A stretch of DNA of 64,000 bases, taken from NCBI GenBank assembly GCA_001790855.1, contig MGDH01000042.1, forward strand, positions 94,604 through 158,603, read 5' to 3'. Every line of letters begins with the position of its first letter. Within the stretch, counting starts at the first letter, position 1. A program made the position numbers and the translations under genes. This DNA comes from Candidatus Schekmanbacteria bacterium RIFCSPLOWO2_02_FULL_38_14. Lineage in GTDB: Bacteria > Schekmanbacteria > GWA2-38-11. Shown in pieces: positions 27,225 to 36,063 of the stretch. The notes beneath the pieces are model-generated. The model was not told the DNA's origin, did no database searches, and worked only from the letters and a program-made list of their open reading frames with translations.

Positions 27225-28271
27225 CTATTTTTGTTTTTCTTTTATTGCCAATTTCTGTTCTAATTTTAAGATTTTCTTTTCAAGTTTTTTTAACTTCTTG
27301 AAAAATTCCGGAAGTTTCGGAAGGCACACCTGAGTCCTTCTCCATTTATGGTGAGGATAAGCCGGAGCCCCGCTTACAACTGAATTAGCTTTTATATCCT
27401 TTCCTACACCTGATTTTGCACCAACTACCACATAATCACCAATCCTGACATGGTCAGCAATACCAACCTGTCCTGCCAAAAGAACATTATCCCCTATAAC
27501 GCAGCTTCCAGATATTCCAACCTGAGATACCAGTATGTTATTCTCGCCTATTGTTACATTGTGTCCAATCTGAACCAGATTGTCTATCTTGGTCCCTTTC
27601 TTGATAATAGTTTTTCCAAGAGTAGCCCTGTCAATAGACACATTCGAGCCTATTTCAACATCATCCTCAATAACCACTGAACCAACCTGTGGAATCTTGA
27701 TATGTTTTCCATTCTCTTGTACAAATCCAAAGCCATCGCTTCCAACCGAAGTCCCGCTGTGGATTATCACTCTTTTTCCTATCTCTGTGCCTTCCCTGAC
27801 TGAAACATTTGGATATATGATCGTGTCCTCATCAATTTTTGAATTTCTGCCTATGAAACTTCCAGGCATAACAGTTACCCTGTCGCCTATTTCCACATTA
27901 TCTTCAATAACAACAAAGGGGTAAACTGACAGGTCCTTCCCAAACCTTACATTTTCTCCAATAACAGTGTTTCTATCAACACCAACGGGCTTTCTTTTTT
28001 CAACATAAAAGAGGTTAATAAGCTTTGCAAATGCCATATACGGGTTTGGAACAATTATCATTGCTCTGTTGCAATCAGGTATCTCCTTTGCAACAAGTAT
28101 TGCTGATGCGTGAGTCTTATATAACAGAGGAAAAAATTTTGGGTTAACAAAAAAAGTAATATCTCCTTCCTTGGCTTCCTCAATCCCTGAAACGCCTGAA
28201 ATTGAAATATCACTCCTGCCGACTACTTTCCCTCCAACAATTTCACCTATCTCTCCAAGACTCTTAATCAT
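27225..28271 (-). CDS. lpxD: UDP-3-O-acylglucosamine N-acyltransferase
   Basis: This adds the second 3-hydroxyacyl chain in lipid A synthesis. I use ATG 28271 (348 residues) because AAAGGGG lies 8 bases upstream; an in-frame ATG at 28289 has no SD. The N-terminal uridine-binding domain is followed by hexapeptide repeats (about 110-300) with the catalytic His region [13 protein letters not shown], and a C-terminal helix rich in Lys/Leu (residues about 320-348). It is part of the skp-lpxD-fabZ-lpxA run. Confidence 0.95.
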   Translation of the reverse strand: MIKSLGEIGEIVGGKVVGRSDISISGVSGIEEAKEGDITFFVNPKFFPLLYKTHASAILVAKEIPDCNRAMIIVPNPYMAFAKLINLFYVEKRKPVGVDRNTVIGENVRFGKDLSVYPFVVIEDNVEIGDRVTVMPGSFIGRNSKIDEDTIIYPNVSVREGTEIGKRVIIHSGTSVGSDGFGFVQENGKHIKIPQVGSVVIEDDVEIGSNVSIDRATLGKTIIKKGTKIDNLVQIGHNVTIGENNILVSQVGISGSCVIGDNVLLAGQVGIADHVRIGDYVVVGAKSGVGKDIKANSVVSGAPAYPHHKWRRTQVCLPKLPEFFKKLKKLEKKILKLEQKLAIKEKQK

Positions 28272-28303
28272 TAAATCAACCCCTTTCATTTTTTATTCTA
28301 CTT

Positions 28304-28819
28304 TTAACCCTTTCCTTTGCCATTGTAGAGTTTTATCACTTTGTCAGTAATATCAATTGCAGAAGATGTGAATATAGCATTCTGTCTTTCCATTATCAAA
28401 GAAAACTTCTCCTCTTCACCCACCGTCCTTACGAGCTCAATAATGTCTGAGAGTATCTTATCAGTAAAATTTTTATTCTTTCTCTGAAATTCATCTTTAA
28501 GGTCAGTCTGATGCCTTCTGTATTCTTTCACTTTCTTGTCATATTCCTCCTCCTTCTCCTGTTTAACCTTCTCGCTCCAGAGAGAACCTCTCTTTGTTAT
28601 TTCCTCTTCAAGTTTCTTAATATCATCTTCCTTTGCATTAAGCTCTTTTTTCTTTTTTTCAAACTCAACCTCAAGAAGTTTTACTGCCTCTTTCCCTTTT
28701 AACGACTCATTAAGAACTTTTTGCAAATCTACAACTCCAATCTTTGACGTCTCAGCATTTGCCATTTGCGGAATTGCAATAATTAATATAAGAGTAAAAA
28801 CCTTAAATAAATATTTCAT
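28304..28819 (-). CDS. skp: Periplasmic chaperone Skp/OmpH
   Basis: This 171-residue protein escorts unfolded outer-membrane proteins to the Bam complex. It has a signal peptide (residues 1-22, ending ANA), then KIGVVDLQKVLNES typical of the family body domain, and a long coiled-coil (about 45-135) rich in Lys/Glu that forms the tentacles. It lies between bamA and lpxD, the usual position. Confidence 0.93.
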   Translation of the reverse strand: MKYLFKVFTLILIIAIPQMANAETSKIGVVDLQKVLNESLKGKEAVKLLEVEFEKKKKELNAKEDDIKKLEEEITKRGSLWSEKVKQEKEEEYDKKVKEYRRHQTDLKDEFQRKNKNFTDKILSDIIELVRTVGEEEKFSLIMERQNAIFTSSAIDITDKVIKLYNGKGKG

Positions 28820-28919
28820 AAAAAATCTCCTGTGTCTTGGTTCTTAGTTTTAAGTTTTTAGTTTTAAATTCCATTTTCTAAATTTCTCTTTTAAATATTT
28901 TGCTGCTTAATTTTGCTTT

Positions 28920-31193
28920 TTAATAGAATGTCCCTCCTACTCCAAAGTGGAATTGTGTCGCTGATTCCCCCTTCTCTTTGTCAAGTTTATATCCAATGTC
29001 TATACGGACAGGACCTATTGGCAGAAAAAGCCTTGTACCTACTCCCACGCTTTTTTTCACATTACTGAGCAAATTTTCACTGTTCAGGACTGCATTGCCT
29101 GCATCAAAAAACAATATAAGCTGCACCTGATTTGGCAGGATTGGAATAATGTATTCTGCATTAAATACAATCTCTTTGTTTCCTCCGATTTTATTTTCAA
29201 ACTTGTCCGCAGGTCCTATATCTTCATTCTGGTATCCCCTGATAGTCCTTGCACCTCCGAGTTTGAACCTTTCATAGACAGGAACACTTTTTCCATTGTA
29301 ATCATCAACGTAACCAAAAGTGCCGTGGAGAAGAAGCGCAGTATCACCCCACATTGGATAATACTTGCTGCTGTCAACTATTATCCTGTAAAAGTTTATG
29401 TCTCCCCCAAGAAAAGCACCTGCATGCTCATAGGATATTTCGTGCCTTGTTCCGCTTGTTGGAAATAATGGATGGTTTCTTGTATCTCTTGTAAAACTGT
29501 AAAGGTTACTTATTGTAGTGTTGCTTCCCTCGAACTGTTTAATTATGTCTGATGATTTTATGTCAATGTTTGAAAGGCTCTCATTAACATATTTTGGAGA
29601 GAAAAATGCCCATACTCTTTCAAAGACCCTAAATCCAAACCTCACCCTTCCGCCTGTTTCCTTTCTTGTGTAATCATCATTGAAATCCTCTGACCTCCTG
29701 TTAAAAAGGTCAAAGCCTGCGCTTATAGGCTTATCCATAAACCAAGGATTGGTGAAGCTCAGGTCAAACTGTGTTGTCCTGGTGCTGAACTGGCCGCTGA
29801 GAGAAATTCTGTACCCTCTCCCGAAAAGGTTATCTTCAGAAACACTTATTACTCCGACTAAGCTCTCAGCAGAACTGAATCCGCCGCCAAATGTAAGAGT
29901 GCCTGTTGGTTTTTCCTCAACATTCATTTCAAGGTCAAGGCGATTTTTCCCTTTCCCTCTCTTTGTTTTAGCCTTAATGTCTCCAAAAAACCCAAGGGCA
30001 TAAATATCATCTCGGCTTTGCCTCAGCTTCAGGCTGTTGACTGGGTCTCCTTCAGCAATATTAAGTTCCCGCCTTATCACTTTATCCTTTGTCTTATAAT
30101 TACCTGTGATTTCAATTCTTCCAAGATAATATCTTTCACCCTTGTCAATGGTGATATTCATGTTGATAACAGGAAGGTCTTTTGGGAATTTCCTTACAGG
30201 AATAATATCAGCAAAAAGATATCCCTTCTGAGCATGCATATCACTTAGTGCAATAATCCCGTTTTCAAGTTTGCCACGGTTGAAAATGGAGCCCTTTTTA
30301 AATCCAAGAATACCCGCAACTTCCTTGTCTGAAAACAAAGTATTTCCCCGTATGTCAATTCTTCCTACCTTAAACTGCCTTCCCTCCTTTATGGGGATAA
30401 TAAGAAACATATTCTTTCTGTCGCTTGAAAGCTCTATCCTTGGCTCATCTATCTCAACTTCTATGAAACCATTGTCCTGATAGAAAGAATCTATTTTTTC
30501 CAGATCCTTTTTAAAAACATCCTCTTTAAAATCACCTGCTGAAGTCGCCCATGCAAACAGCCAATCCTCTTTTGTATCCATAACAGCTTTTATCTGTTTA
30601 TCTGTAAAGGCATTGTTCCCTTCTATTATTATTTTTTTCAGGGTTACCTGATTCCCTTCAGTAATATTAAACACAACCTCAACACTGTTTTTTGGCATGG
30701 GTTTTTGTGTATAGGAAATTTCAACAAGATAATATCCCTCGTTCTGATAGAGGGTTCTGATTTTTTTAATTGAAGCATCAATCTCTTTTCTTGACAAAAT
30801 TGTATCAACTATAAGGGTAATTTCTTTCTTTATCTTTTCTGTATCAATAAGCTTGTTTCCGCTAACAGTTATAATCTTTACAGTTGGTTTTTCAGAAACA
30901 ATATAGGTCAGAATAACTCCTCGCTGCACTTTCTCTTTCTCGACCTGAACATCTTTAAAAAAACCAAGGTCAAAAACAGCGCTTATATCCTTGCTTATCT
31001 GTTCAGAAGATAAAAATGTCCCTGCCTTGGATTCTATTTTAGAAAGGATTGTTGAGGTCTCAATCTTTTTATTTCCCTGAACCTTAATTTCAAAAATCTT
31101 TTCCCTGCCATCATCTTCATCAGCAGCGTTGCTATCAGCAAAAAAGACTGAAAAAGTTAACAGGACTATCAGAAGCATGAAAAAGTTCTTCAA
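28920..31193 (-). CDS. bamA: Outer-membrane protein assembly factor BamA
   Basis: This Omp85-family protein inserts beta-barrels into the outer membrane. It has five POTRA-type repeats (about 35-400 of the mature numbering) and a C-terminal 16-strand barrel containing the conserved VRGY-type motif (TIRGYQNEDIGP) and ending in a beta-signal-like GVGGTFY. I favour a TTG start at 31193 (757 residues): AAGGGGAT lies 7 bases upstream and translation then begins MKNFFMLLIVLL, a standard signal peptide ending DSNA. Longer in-frame starts (ATG 31244, GTG 31250) would put 17-19 extra residues before the signal. It heads the envelope cluster. Confidence 0.95.
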   Translation of the reverse strand: MKNFFMLLIVLLTFSVFFADSNAADEDDGREKIFEIKVQGNKKIETSTILSKIESKAGTFLSSEQISKDISAVFDLGFFKDVQVEKEKVQRGVILTYIVSEKPTVKIITVSGNKLIDTEKIKKEITLIVDTILSRKEIDASIKKIRTLYQNEGYYLVEISYTQKPMPKNSVEVVFNITEGNQVTLKKIIIEGNNAFTDKQIKAVMDTKEDWLFAWATSAGDFKEDVFKKDLEKIDSFYQDNGFIEVEIDEPRIELSSDRKNMFLIIPIKEGRQFKVGRIDIRGNTLFSDKEVAGILGFKKGSIFNRGKLENGIIALSDMHAQKGYLFADIIPVRKFPKDLPVINMNITIDKGERYYLGRIEITGNYKTKDKVIRRELNIAEGDPVNSLKLRQSRDDIYALGFFGDIKAKTKRGKGKNRLDLEMNVEEKPTGTLTFGGGFSSAESLVGVISVSEDNLFGRGYRISLSGQFSTRTTQFDLSFTNPWFMDKPISAGFDLFNRRSEDFNDDYTRKETGGRVRFGFRVFERVWAFFSPKYVNESLSNIDIKSSDIIKQFEGSNTTISNLYSFTRDTRNHPLFPTSGTRHEISYEHAGAFLGGDINFYRIIVDSSKYYPMWGDTALLLHGTFGYVDDYNGKSVPVYERFKLGGARTIRGYQNEDIGPADKFENKIGGNKEIVFNAEYIIPILPNQVQLILFFDAGNAVLNSENLLSNVKKSVGVGTRLFLPIGPVRIDIGYKLDKEKGESATQFHFGVGGTFY

Positions 31194-31324
31194 TAAATAA
31201 ATCCCCTTGAAAACCACCTCTTTATAATAAAATACATAGCGCATCCTCACCTTGGGTTTGCAGCAATGAGCCTCAAATCCAAGTTTTTTTAAATATCAAC
31301 TAAATAAGATTTTGTAAATAAAAA

Positions 31325-32092
31325 TTAAGAATTCATTTTATAAATTATCTTTAGTCCTTCAAGCGTCAGGAAAGGATATACTTTTTTGATTTTCTTTGAT
31401 TCTGAAGCAATAACCTCTGCCAAGCCACCGGTTGCAACAACAAAACTTTTTTCTCCGAGTTCTTTTTCAAGGCGACTGATAAGCCCGTCAACTAGCCCTG
31501 CATAACCAAAAATTATACCTGACTGCATGCTGTTTGCAGTGTTTTTGCCCAAAACCCTGTCAGGTTTTTTCAATTCTATCCTCGGCAGTTTTGCAGCCCT
31601 CTGAAAAAGCGCCTCAAGTGCAATCATTATGCCGGGGACTATAATCCCTCCCCTGTATTCAGCATTTTTGGATATTGAGCAGAAAGTCGTTGCTGTCCCG
31701 AAATCAACAACAATTGTAGGTCCGCCGTATTTTTTGAATGCTGCTACTGCATTGACAATCCTGTCTGCCCCAACCTCCTTTGGATTATCATAAAGAATCC
31801 TGAGCCCTGTTTTTGTTTCTGAATCAACTATAATAGGAACCACATTGAAATACTTCTCAGCCATCCCAACTAGTGGAGAAATTATTGGAGGAACAACAGA
31901 TGAAATTATCATTGAATCTATCATTTCAAACTTTACTTCACTTGAAAAATTAAAAAGGTCTCTGAAAACCACTCCATACTCATCAACTGTTCCGTCTTTC
32001 TTTGTGGTTATTCTCCAGTTCACAACAAGTCTGTCTTTATCATAAACGCCAATTACCGTATTTGTATTGCCCACATCAACAACTAGCAACAT
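31325..32092 (-). CDS. coaX: Type III pantothenate kinase
   Basis: This catalyses the first step of CoA synthesis. The 255-residue protein has the ASKHA-fold phosphate-binding VDVGNTNTVIGVY at the N-terminus, the GADRIVNAVAA motif and DFGTATTF. Type III enzymes are insensitive to CoA feedback. It is 26 bases after the nucleotidyltransferase gene on the same strand. panB for pantothenate synthesis is elsewhere in the window. Confidence 0.95.
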   Translation of the reverse strand: MLLVVDVGNTNTVIGVYDKDRLVVNWRITTKKDGTVDEYGVVFRDLFNFSSEVKFEMIDSMIISSVVPPIISPLVGMAEKYFNVVPIIVDSETKTGLRILYDNPKEVGADRIVNAVAAFKKYGGPTIVVDFGTATTFCSISKNAEYRGGIIVPGIMIALEALFQRAAKLPRIELKKPDRVLGKNTANSMQSGIIFGYAGLVDGLISRLEKELGEKSFVVATGGLAEVIASESKKIKKVYPFLTLEGLKIIYKMNS

Positions 32093-32118
32093 TTGAAAAC
32101 TCCTTTATATAAAATGGT

Positions 32119-33126
32119 TCAAGGAATTGTAACAATCTTTCTCTCCCCATTATCATCAACATACACCACAGAACCCTCAATTACCATTCCATCATCTATG
32201 GAAACGCCATTATCAATAATTGCCATTTTCATCCTGACACCACTCCCTACCCTCACATTTTCCAAAACCACTGATTCCACTATAGATGTATTGTTCCCAA
32301 CTTGGCAATTTTCTCCAAGAACTACAAGTTCCAGATTAACATTTCCGCTGGCAATCATGCAATTTTTTCCGGTAAAATAACTCTCAATCTCATATTTTCT
32401 TTTAATGAAAGGAATCCGGTTCTGTAAAATCTCCTTGTGAACTTTTAGGTATCTCTTAAGCGTTCCAATATCATTGAAGTACCCTGAAAGCTGATAACTG
32501 CACACCTTTTCTCCTTTCTCAATAAGCATTGGATAAACCTGCGCATTTATCTCATAGAAAATACCTGAGGGAACAAAATCAAAGATTCTTGATTCAAAAA
32601 TATGAACTCCTGCAAATACTTTTCTCCGAAGCGGTTTACCAGTGTATTGAATTTTCCCGAGAATATTTCTTACCCCGCAATCTTCATCCACTTCGACAGA
32701 ACCATATTCTTCCTCTTCATTGATATCTGTAAGAACCATTGTAGCAATTGCATTGTTCTGCCTGTGAAACCTGATTGCATCCTGCAAATCAAAATCAATC
32801 AGAGTGTCGCTATTAATCATAATAAAAGTTGAATTTTTTAAGAACTCTTCAGCTTTTTTTAAACCTCCTGCAGTGCCCATTATTTCTGTTTCATAGGAAT
32901 ATGCAATGTTCATTCCCAGTCTGGAACCATCCCCTACAATATTTTTTATCGAATCAGGAAGATAATGCAGGTTTATCACAGCTTCATTTATTCCGTTTTT
33001 CTTTATGAACTTCAGATTTTGTAATATCAGAGGAACATTCATCACAGGAATTGCAGGCTTTGCCCTTTTAAAAGTCAAAGGCTGAAGCCTCTTTCCAAAA
33101 CCTGCTGCAAGTATCATTGCCTTCAT
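32119..33126 (-). CDS. Sugar-phosphate nucleotidyltransferase
   Basis: This 335-residue protein has an N-terminal nucleotidyltransferase domain with the signature AAGFGKRLQPLTFKRAKPAIP, an INSDTLID metal site and a C-terminal left-handed beta-helix segment (about 245-325; NTSIVESVVLENVRVGSG). The architecture is that of mannose-1-phosphate guanylyltransferase or glucose-1-phosphate nucleotidyltransferases; the exact sugar is not decidable from sequence. It likely feeds envelope polysaccharide or lipopolysaccharide synthesis. Confidence 0.85.
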   Translation of the reverse strand: MKAMILAAGFGKRLQPLTFKRAKPAIPVMNVPLILQNLKFIKKNGINEAVINLHYLPDSIKNIVGDGSRLGMNIAYSYETEIMGTAGGLKKAEEFLKNSTFIMINSDTLIDFDLQDAIRFHRQNNAIATMVLTDINEEEEYGSVEVDEDCGVRNILGKIQYTGKPLRRKVFAGVHIFESRIFDFVPSGIFYEINAQVYPMLIEKGEKVCSYQLSGYFNDIGTLKRYLKVHKEILQNRIPFIKRKYEIESYFTGKNCMIASGNVNLELVVLGENCQVGNNTSIVESVVLENVRVGSGVRMKMAIIDNGVSIDDGMVIEGSVVYVDDNGERKIVTIP

Positions 33127-33150
33127 TACTAATTTTTCTCCTGAATAGTT

Positions 33151-33187
33151 CTCCCCACTTTAGAAAAGGGGGGCAAGGGGGGATTTG
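33151..33187. repeat. Family-B G/C-run palindrome, copy 2
   Basis: CTCCCCACTTTAGAAAAGGGGGG...GGGGGGATTT is an imperfect copy of the family-B hairpin. Diverged family-E tandem words (33189-33231, ...CCCCTCAAATCCCTGAACCCT) follow it, the same B-then-E order seen at 9215-9300. Confidence 0.75.
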
Positions 33188-33268
33188 ACTCTCTCTTGAC
33201 TCCTCGACCCCTCAAATCCCTGAACCCTAAAACATTTCATCTTTCAAACTTGTTTTTCTGTTTTATCC

Positions 33269-33297
33269 TTGACAAATGCTGTATATTCCTTTATCAA
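33269..33297 (+). promoter_or_regulatory. Candidate promoter for the initiator tRNA
   Basis: TTGACA at 33269-33274 and TATCAA at 33292-33297 with a 17-base spacer lie 14 bases before the tRNA 5' end, fitting direct tRNA transcription. Confidence 0.6.
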
Positions 33298-33311
33298 GTA
33301 TCACTATTCAC

Positions 33312-33385
<74 letters not shown>

Positions 33386-33397
33386 CTCTTTGTAATT

Positions 33398-33429
33398 AAA
33401 GGCTTGGAGTTTTCTCTAAGCCTTTTTTA
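33398..33429 (+). terminator. Rho-independent terminator after tRNA-fMet
   Basis: AAAGGCTT (33398-33405) pairs with AAGCCTTT (33418-33425), followed by more Ts. It closes the single-gene tRNA transcription unit. Confidence 0.85.
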
Positions 33430-33593
33430 ATTCCTTCGCAATCTTTATACCAAAACCCAGGAACAGTCCGCCTTTCATTATTTTTAGTGGTTGTTTAAAG
33501 AGTTTGACTTCTTTGGTTGGACTTTTTTAATATAACCCCACTCAATAGCCTTATTAAGCATATGTTTAAAACAGCCCATCTCTTTATTTCCTG

Positions 33594-33995
33594 CTATGGT
33601 AGTACTTTCTTAGCATATTCAAAAAATCTCTCACAGTCTTTTAGAACTTTTTCAGACTCTGATTTAAGAACTAATCTTTCTTCATACTCAGCTATATTTT
33701 TAATGCGGAGTATTCTAATAATCCTATTGGAATTTATATCTATATCTTCACCACTTTAAATTGTCTTAAAAAGAGTTACAGCCTCGCTATGACTTTCCCC
33801 GATATGACGTTTCCCTAAGAAATATACACACATTGCATCACACACTGCTATACAGCAATGGATAGCATTAATTGTTGACGCATTCCATTCCTGTTTGTTA
33901 AAAGAATTTTTTGCTGCATGCAGACATTCTTCAGCTCTCTTAATGTAATTGACATATAATGATTTTGAAACATCTCTGGTTTTTAATTTAGGCAT
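33594..33995 (-). pseudogene. HEPN toxin of MNT/HEPN pair, interrupted by TAA
   Basis: From ATG 33995 translation gives 79 residues and then meets TAA at 33758-33756. The same frame continues without further interruption for 53 codons (SGEDIDINSNRIIRIL...EYAKKVLP) to TAG at 33594, giving a normal HEPN length of about 133. The Rx5H motif (RHIGESH, R63-H69) lies before the stop; the final helices after it. The start overlaps the nucleotidyltransferase gene by 8 bases, the usual toxin-antitoxin coupling. A single nonsense mutation is the simplest reading; sequencing error is possible. HEPN proteins are typically RNases. Confidence 0.8.
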
Positions 33996-34602
33996 AATTA
34001 AAACTCTTCTCTTCTGGAAATATTTGCATGCCATTTTCTACTTCAGAAATAATTTTTAACTTCTTCCTTTGTTTTATTTCCTTTTCTGTTAAGATATAAG
34101 GAGCAAGTCTGTTCCCATAAAGCTCAAGGCACATAGTTGATAATTTTTCTAAATATACTTCGAGTTTTTGTTTATCCTTTTCATTTCTGACTAAGATAAA
34201 TATATCTATATCACTATCTGGTCTCTCTGAACCGTTTACCAAAGACCCAAATAATATTACTTTTTTAATCAGAGTTTTTGGCAAAGTTTTCAAGATAGTC
34301 TTTTTCAGATCTTCCAACGGCAATTTTATTTCTGAAACTCCTTTGACTAATTTTGATAAAACCTGAAAAGCATAGCTTCTCCGGTTTACTTTCCATAAAT
34401 GAGCTTTGCCGACAGTAATAAAATTTACAAAATTCAATTCTGAAAGCTCCCGTAAGGTTCTATTTATGCTCATATGGGAAACTTTTAAAACAGAGGCTAT
34501 TTCTCTTTCGCTCATAGAAGCATCATGACCCAAAAGAAATTTTATAATTTTTACTTTTACTTTTGAGTTTAAAATATCTAATATTGAAATATGATATTTC
34601 AT
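33988..34602 (-). CDS. HTH-nucleotidyltransferase (MNT-type antitoxin)
   Basis: The 204-residue protein has an N-terminal winged-helix domain (about 10-80; MSEREIASVLKVSHMSINRTL) and a minimal nucleotidyltransferase domain (about 100-190) with the GSx10DxD signature (LFGSLVNGSERPDSDIDIF). MNT proteins neutralise partner HEPN toxins by AMPylation. The HTH fusion suggests autoregulation, and a palindromic operator lies directly upstream. The SD AAAGGA precedes ATG. The partner HEPN gene is interrupted. Confidence 0.88.
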   Translation of the reverse strand: MKYHISILDILNSKVKVKIIKFLLGHDASMSEREIASVLKVSHMSINRTLRELSELNFVNFITVGKAHLWKVNRRSYAFQVLSKLVKGVSEIKLPLEDLKKTILKTLPKTLIKKVILFGSLVNGSERPDSDIDIFILVRNEKDKQKLEVYLEKLSTMCLELYGNRLAPYILTEKEIKQRKKLKIISEVENGMQIFPEEKSFNYA

Positions 34603-34614
34603 ATTAATTCCTTT

Positions 34615-34659
34615 GTAACAAATATGTTACAAGTGTAACATATTCCAATCCATTGTCAA
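34615..34659 (-). promoter_or_regulatory. Promoter and palindromic operator of the HTH-MNT gene
   Basis: On the minus strand TTGACA (34659-34654), a 16-base spacer and TACACT (34637-34632) form a promoter. It is overlapped by a perfect palindrome, AATATGTTAC and GTAACATATT around AAGT (34621-34644). A third GTAACA half-site lies at 34615-34620, giving three half-sites at 10-base spacing in alternating orientation. This layout fits cooperative repression by the winged-helix antitoxin. Confidence 0.75.
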
Positions 34660-34914
34660 TTCATTCCTTAACCGGAGGTATGAATCCAAGAGAAAAGCCT
34701 TTTCAATTGCTTTAAAATAAGCTTACAAGAAAATAAGTCAATACAAAAGCATGAAAGAATGGTAGCGAAATTTCTTGGAATTAAAATGATATGAGGATTA
34801 AAAAAAACCGGATCATTTTTCTGAGAGTCAAAACCTCATAGAGTTCAGGTTTTTATCCGGCGGTGAGGGATTAAAGAGAATCGTCCCCCTAAACACAATG
34901 CGAATATAAGGATA
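34660..34914. other. Intergenic, ends in direct repeat DR1
   Basis: No coding frame is convincing. A 23-base sequence TTTTATCCGGCGGTGAGGGA plus TTA (34851-34873) recurs with one mismatch at 36904-36926. It is followed by TAAAGAGAATCGTCCCCCT (34872-34890), the reverse complement of a word found at 48361-48380. Confidence 0.5.
34851..34873. repeat. Direct repeat DR1 flanking the AbiE patch
   Basis: A 23-base repeat matching 36904-36926 at 22 of 23 positions. The pair brackets about 2.05 kb containing the helicase remnant and abiEi-abiEii. It may mark an insertion target duplication, recombination arms or two copies of a dispersed repeat. Confidence 0.75.
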
Positions 34915-35286
34915 TTACATTAAAACTGATAGAAGCAAAAAACATTCTGTTTTCCCGCTACCAGTACCAGTCGTAACCACAAGTGAAGTTGGATTATTCT
35001 GTAATAAATGTTTTATAGCTTCTGATTGATGCAGATAGCAGCTCTCGTTCTTAGATCTTTTCTCAAGGGTTCTAGCCAACTTTTTATCAATTGGAAGCTT
35101 TTGCCATTTTTTTCCTTCTTTAAATGGTCTGTGTGCTTGATAGAATGGTTCTTGTGATAGGAAGCCGGATCTATGTTCTCGCTCAAGCTATTCCTTTAAC
35201 TGCGGGTCTTTGGCACGAAACTCCGTGAATAAAAAATCTCTATACTCTTCAACAATTTGATTAAGTGCTTTAATAGGGCGGAGCAT
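34915..35286 (-). pseudogene. DEAD/DEAH-type helicase N-terminal remnant
   Basis: From ATG 35286 the frame reads MLRPIKALNQIVEEYRDF, meets TAG at 35190-35188, then continues in the same frame to a Q-motif-like YLHQSEAIKHLLQ and a Walker A region (VVTTGTGSGKTECFLL), and stops at TAA 34917-34915. The rest of the helicase is missing. The motif pattern resembles the large DUF1998-type helicases common in phage-defence islands. Both the in-frame stop and the truncation show it is dead. Confidence 0.75.
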
Positions 35287-35298
35287 TATTATCTCGCT

Positions 35299-36063
35299 TT
35301 ATTTTTTTAAGTTAATTTTGAGCTTTTTAATTAGTGCCTCAACAGAAGATTCAGAAACTTCTTTTGAGTAGTAAATCCTTTCTAATCCTGTCTCTTTTTC
35401 TTTTTTAACTACTCCCCAATTTCTTAAAATTCCTTCTTGAGTTATTGGATTCCTAATTTCCTTCTGTCTCATAAGTTCAACTATCTCTTTTAAATCAAAA
35501 TTAAAATTATTAAAAAGCAAAACTAAATCATAAAAATCTCTATATCTTGCACGGTCATTGGCTGCTCTTATCTTTTCTGCGCAGACCTCTTTAATATCCA
35601 TCACCTTTACATTAGTCTTAACTCCCCAGACATTTTTGTATTCAACTTCTTTTGCTGGCAATATAACATTTTGTATAAAATCAATTTCAACTTTAAGGGA
35701 ATTTGGTAAACCCAAAAGACCAGAGTATTTTAACCGCTCAATCTTTATCGTGGCTTTTGAGACATAATCTTTTTTAACCTCTAAAAAATCTTGAGAATGT
35801 AAAAGCGTCTTTACTTCTTCCAAAGTAATAGATTTATCCAACGAGGAAAAATCTAAATCTTCTGAAAAGCGTGACTGCTGTAAATAACAATGATGGATTG
35901 CGGTTCCACCTTTGAATACAAGTTTATCACGCAGGGAAGAGTCATAAATAATCTTGGATACAATTGCTAAAAAATAATCTTTTTCAGCAACAGCTAACGG
36001 ATACTTAAGAGACTTATTATTTAATACCTCTAATTCTCTTCTTTTAATTAATGGATAAAGCAT
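35299..36063 (-). CDS. abiEii: AbiEii-type nucleotidyltransferase toxin
   Basis: The 254-residue protein has the AbiEii/AbiGii motif KLVFKGGTAIHHCY...RFSEDLDF (metal-binding D-x-D) and the downstream EKIRAANDRARYRDFYDL block. Members of this family transfer nucleotides to tRNA or other targets and cause growth arrest during phage infection. The ATG directly follows the antitoxin stop (TAAATG). All diagnostic residues I can see are present, so the toxin looks intact. Confidence 0.9.
   Translation of the reverse strand: MLYPLIKRRELEVLNNKSLKYPLAVAEKDYFLAIVSKIIYDSSLRDKLVFKGGTAIHHCYLQQSRFSEDLDFSSLDKSITLEEVKTLLHSQDFLEVKKDYVSKATIKIERLKYSGLLGLPNSLKVEIDFIQNVILPAKEVEYKNVWGVKTNVKVMDIKEVCAEKIRAANDRARYRDFYDLVLLFNNFNFDLKEIVELMRQKEIRNPITQEGILRNWGVVKKEKETGLERIYYSKEVSESSVEALIKKLKINLKK

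Noticed and set aside
33517-33759. 80-codon plus-strand open frame
   Set aside because: It is antisense to the in-frame continuation of the HEPN pseudogene, which has clear family similarity.
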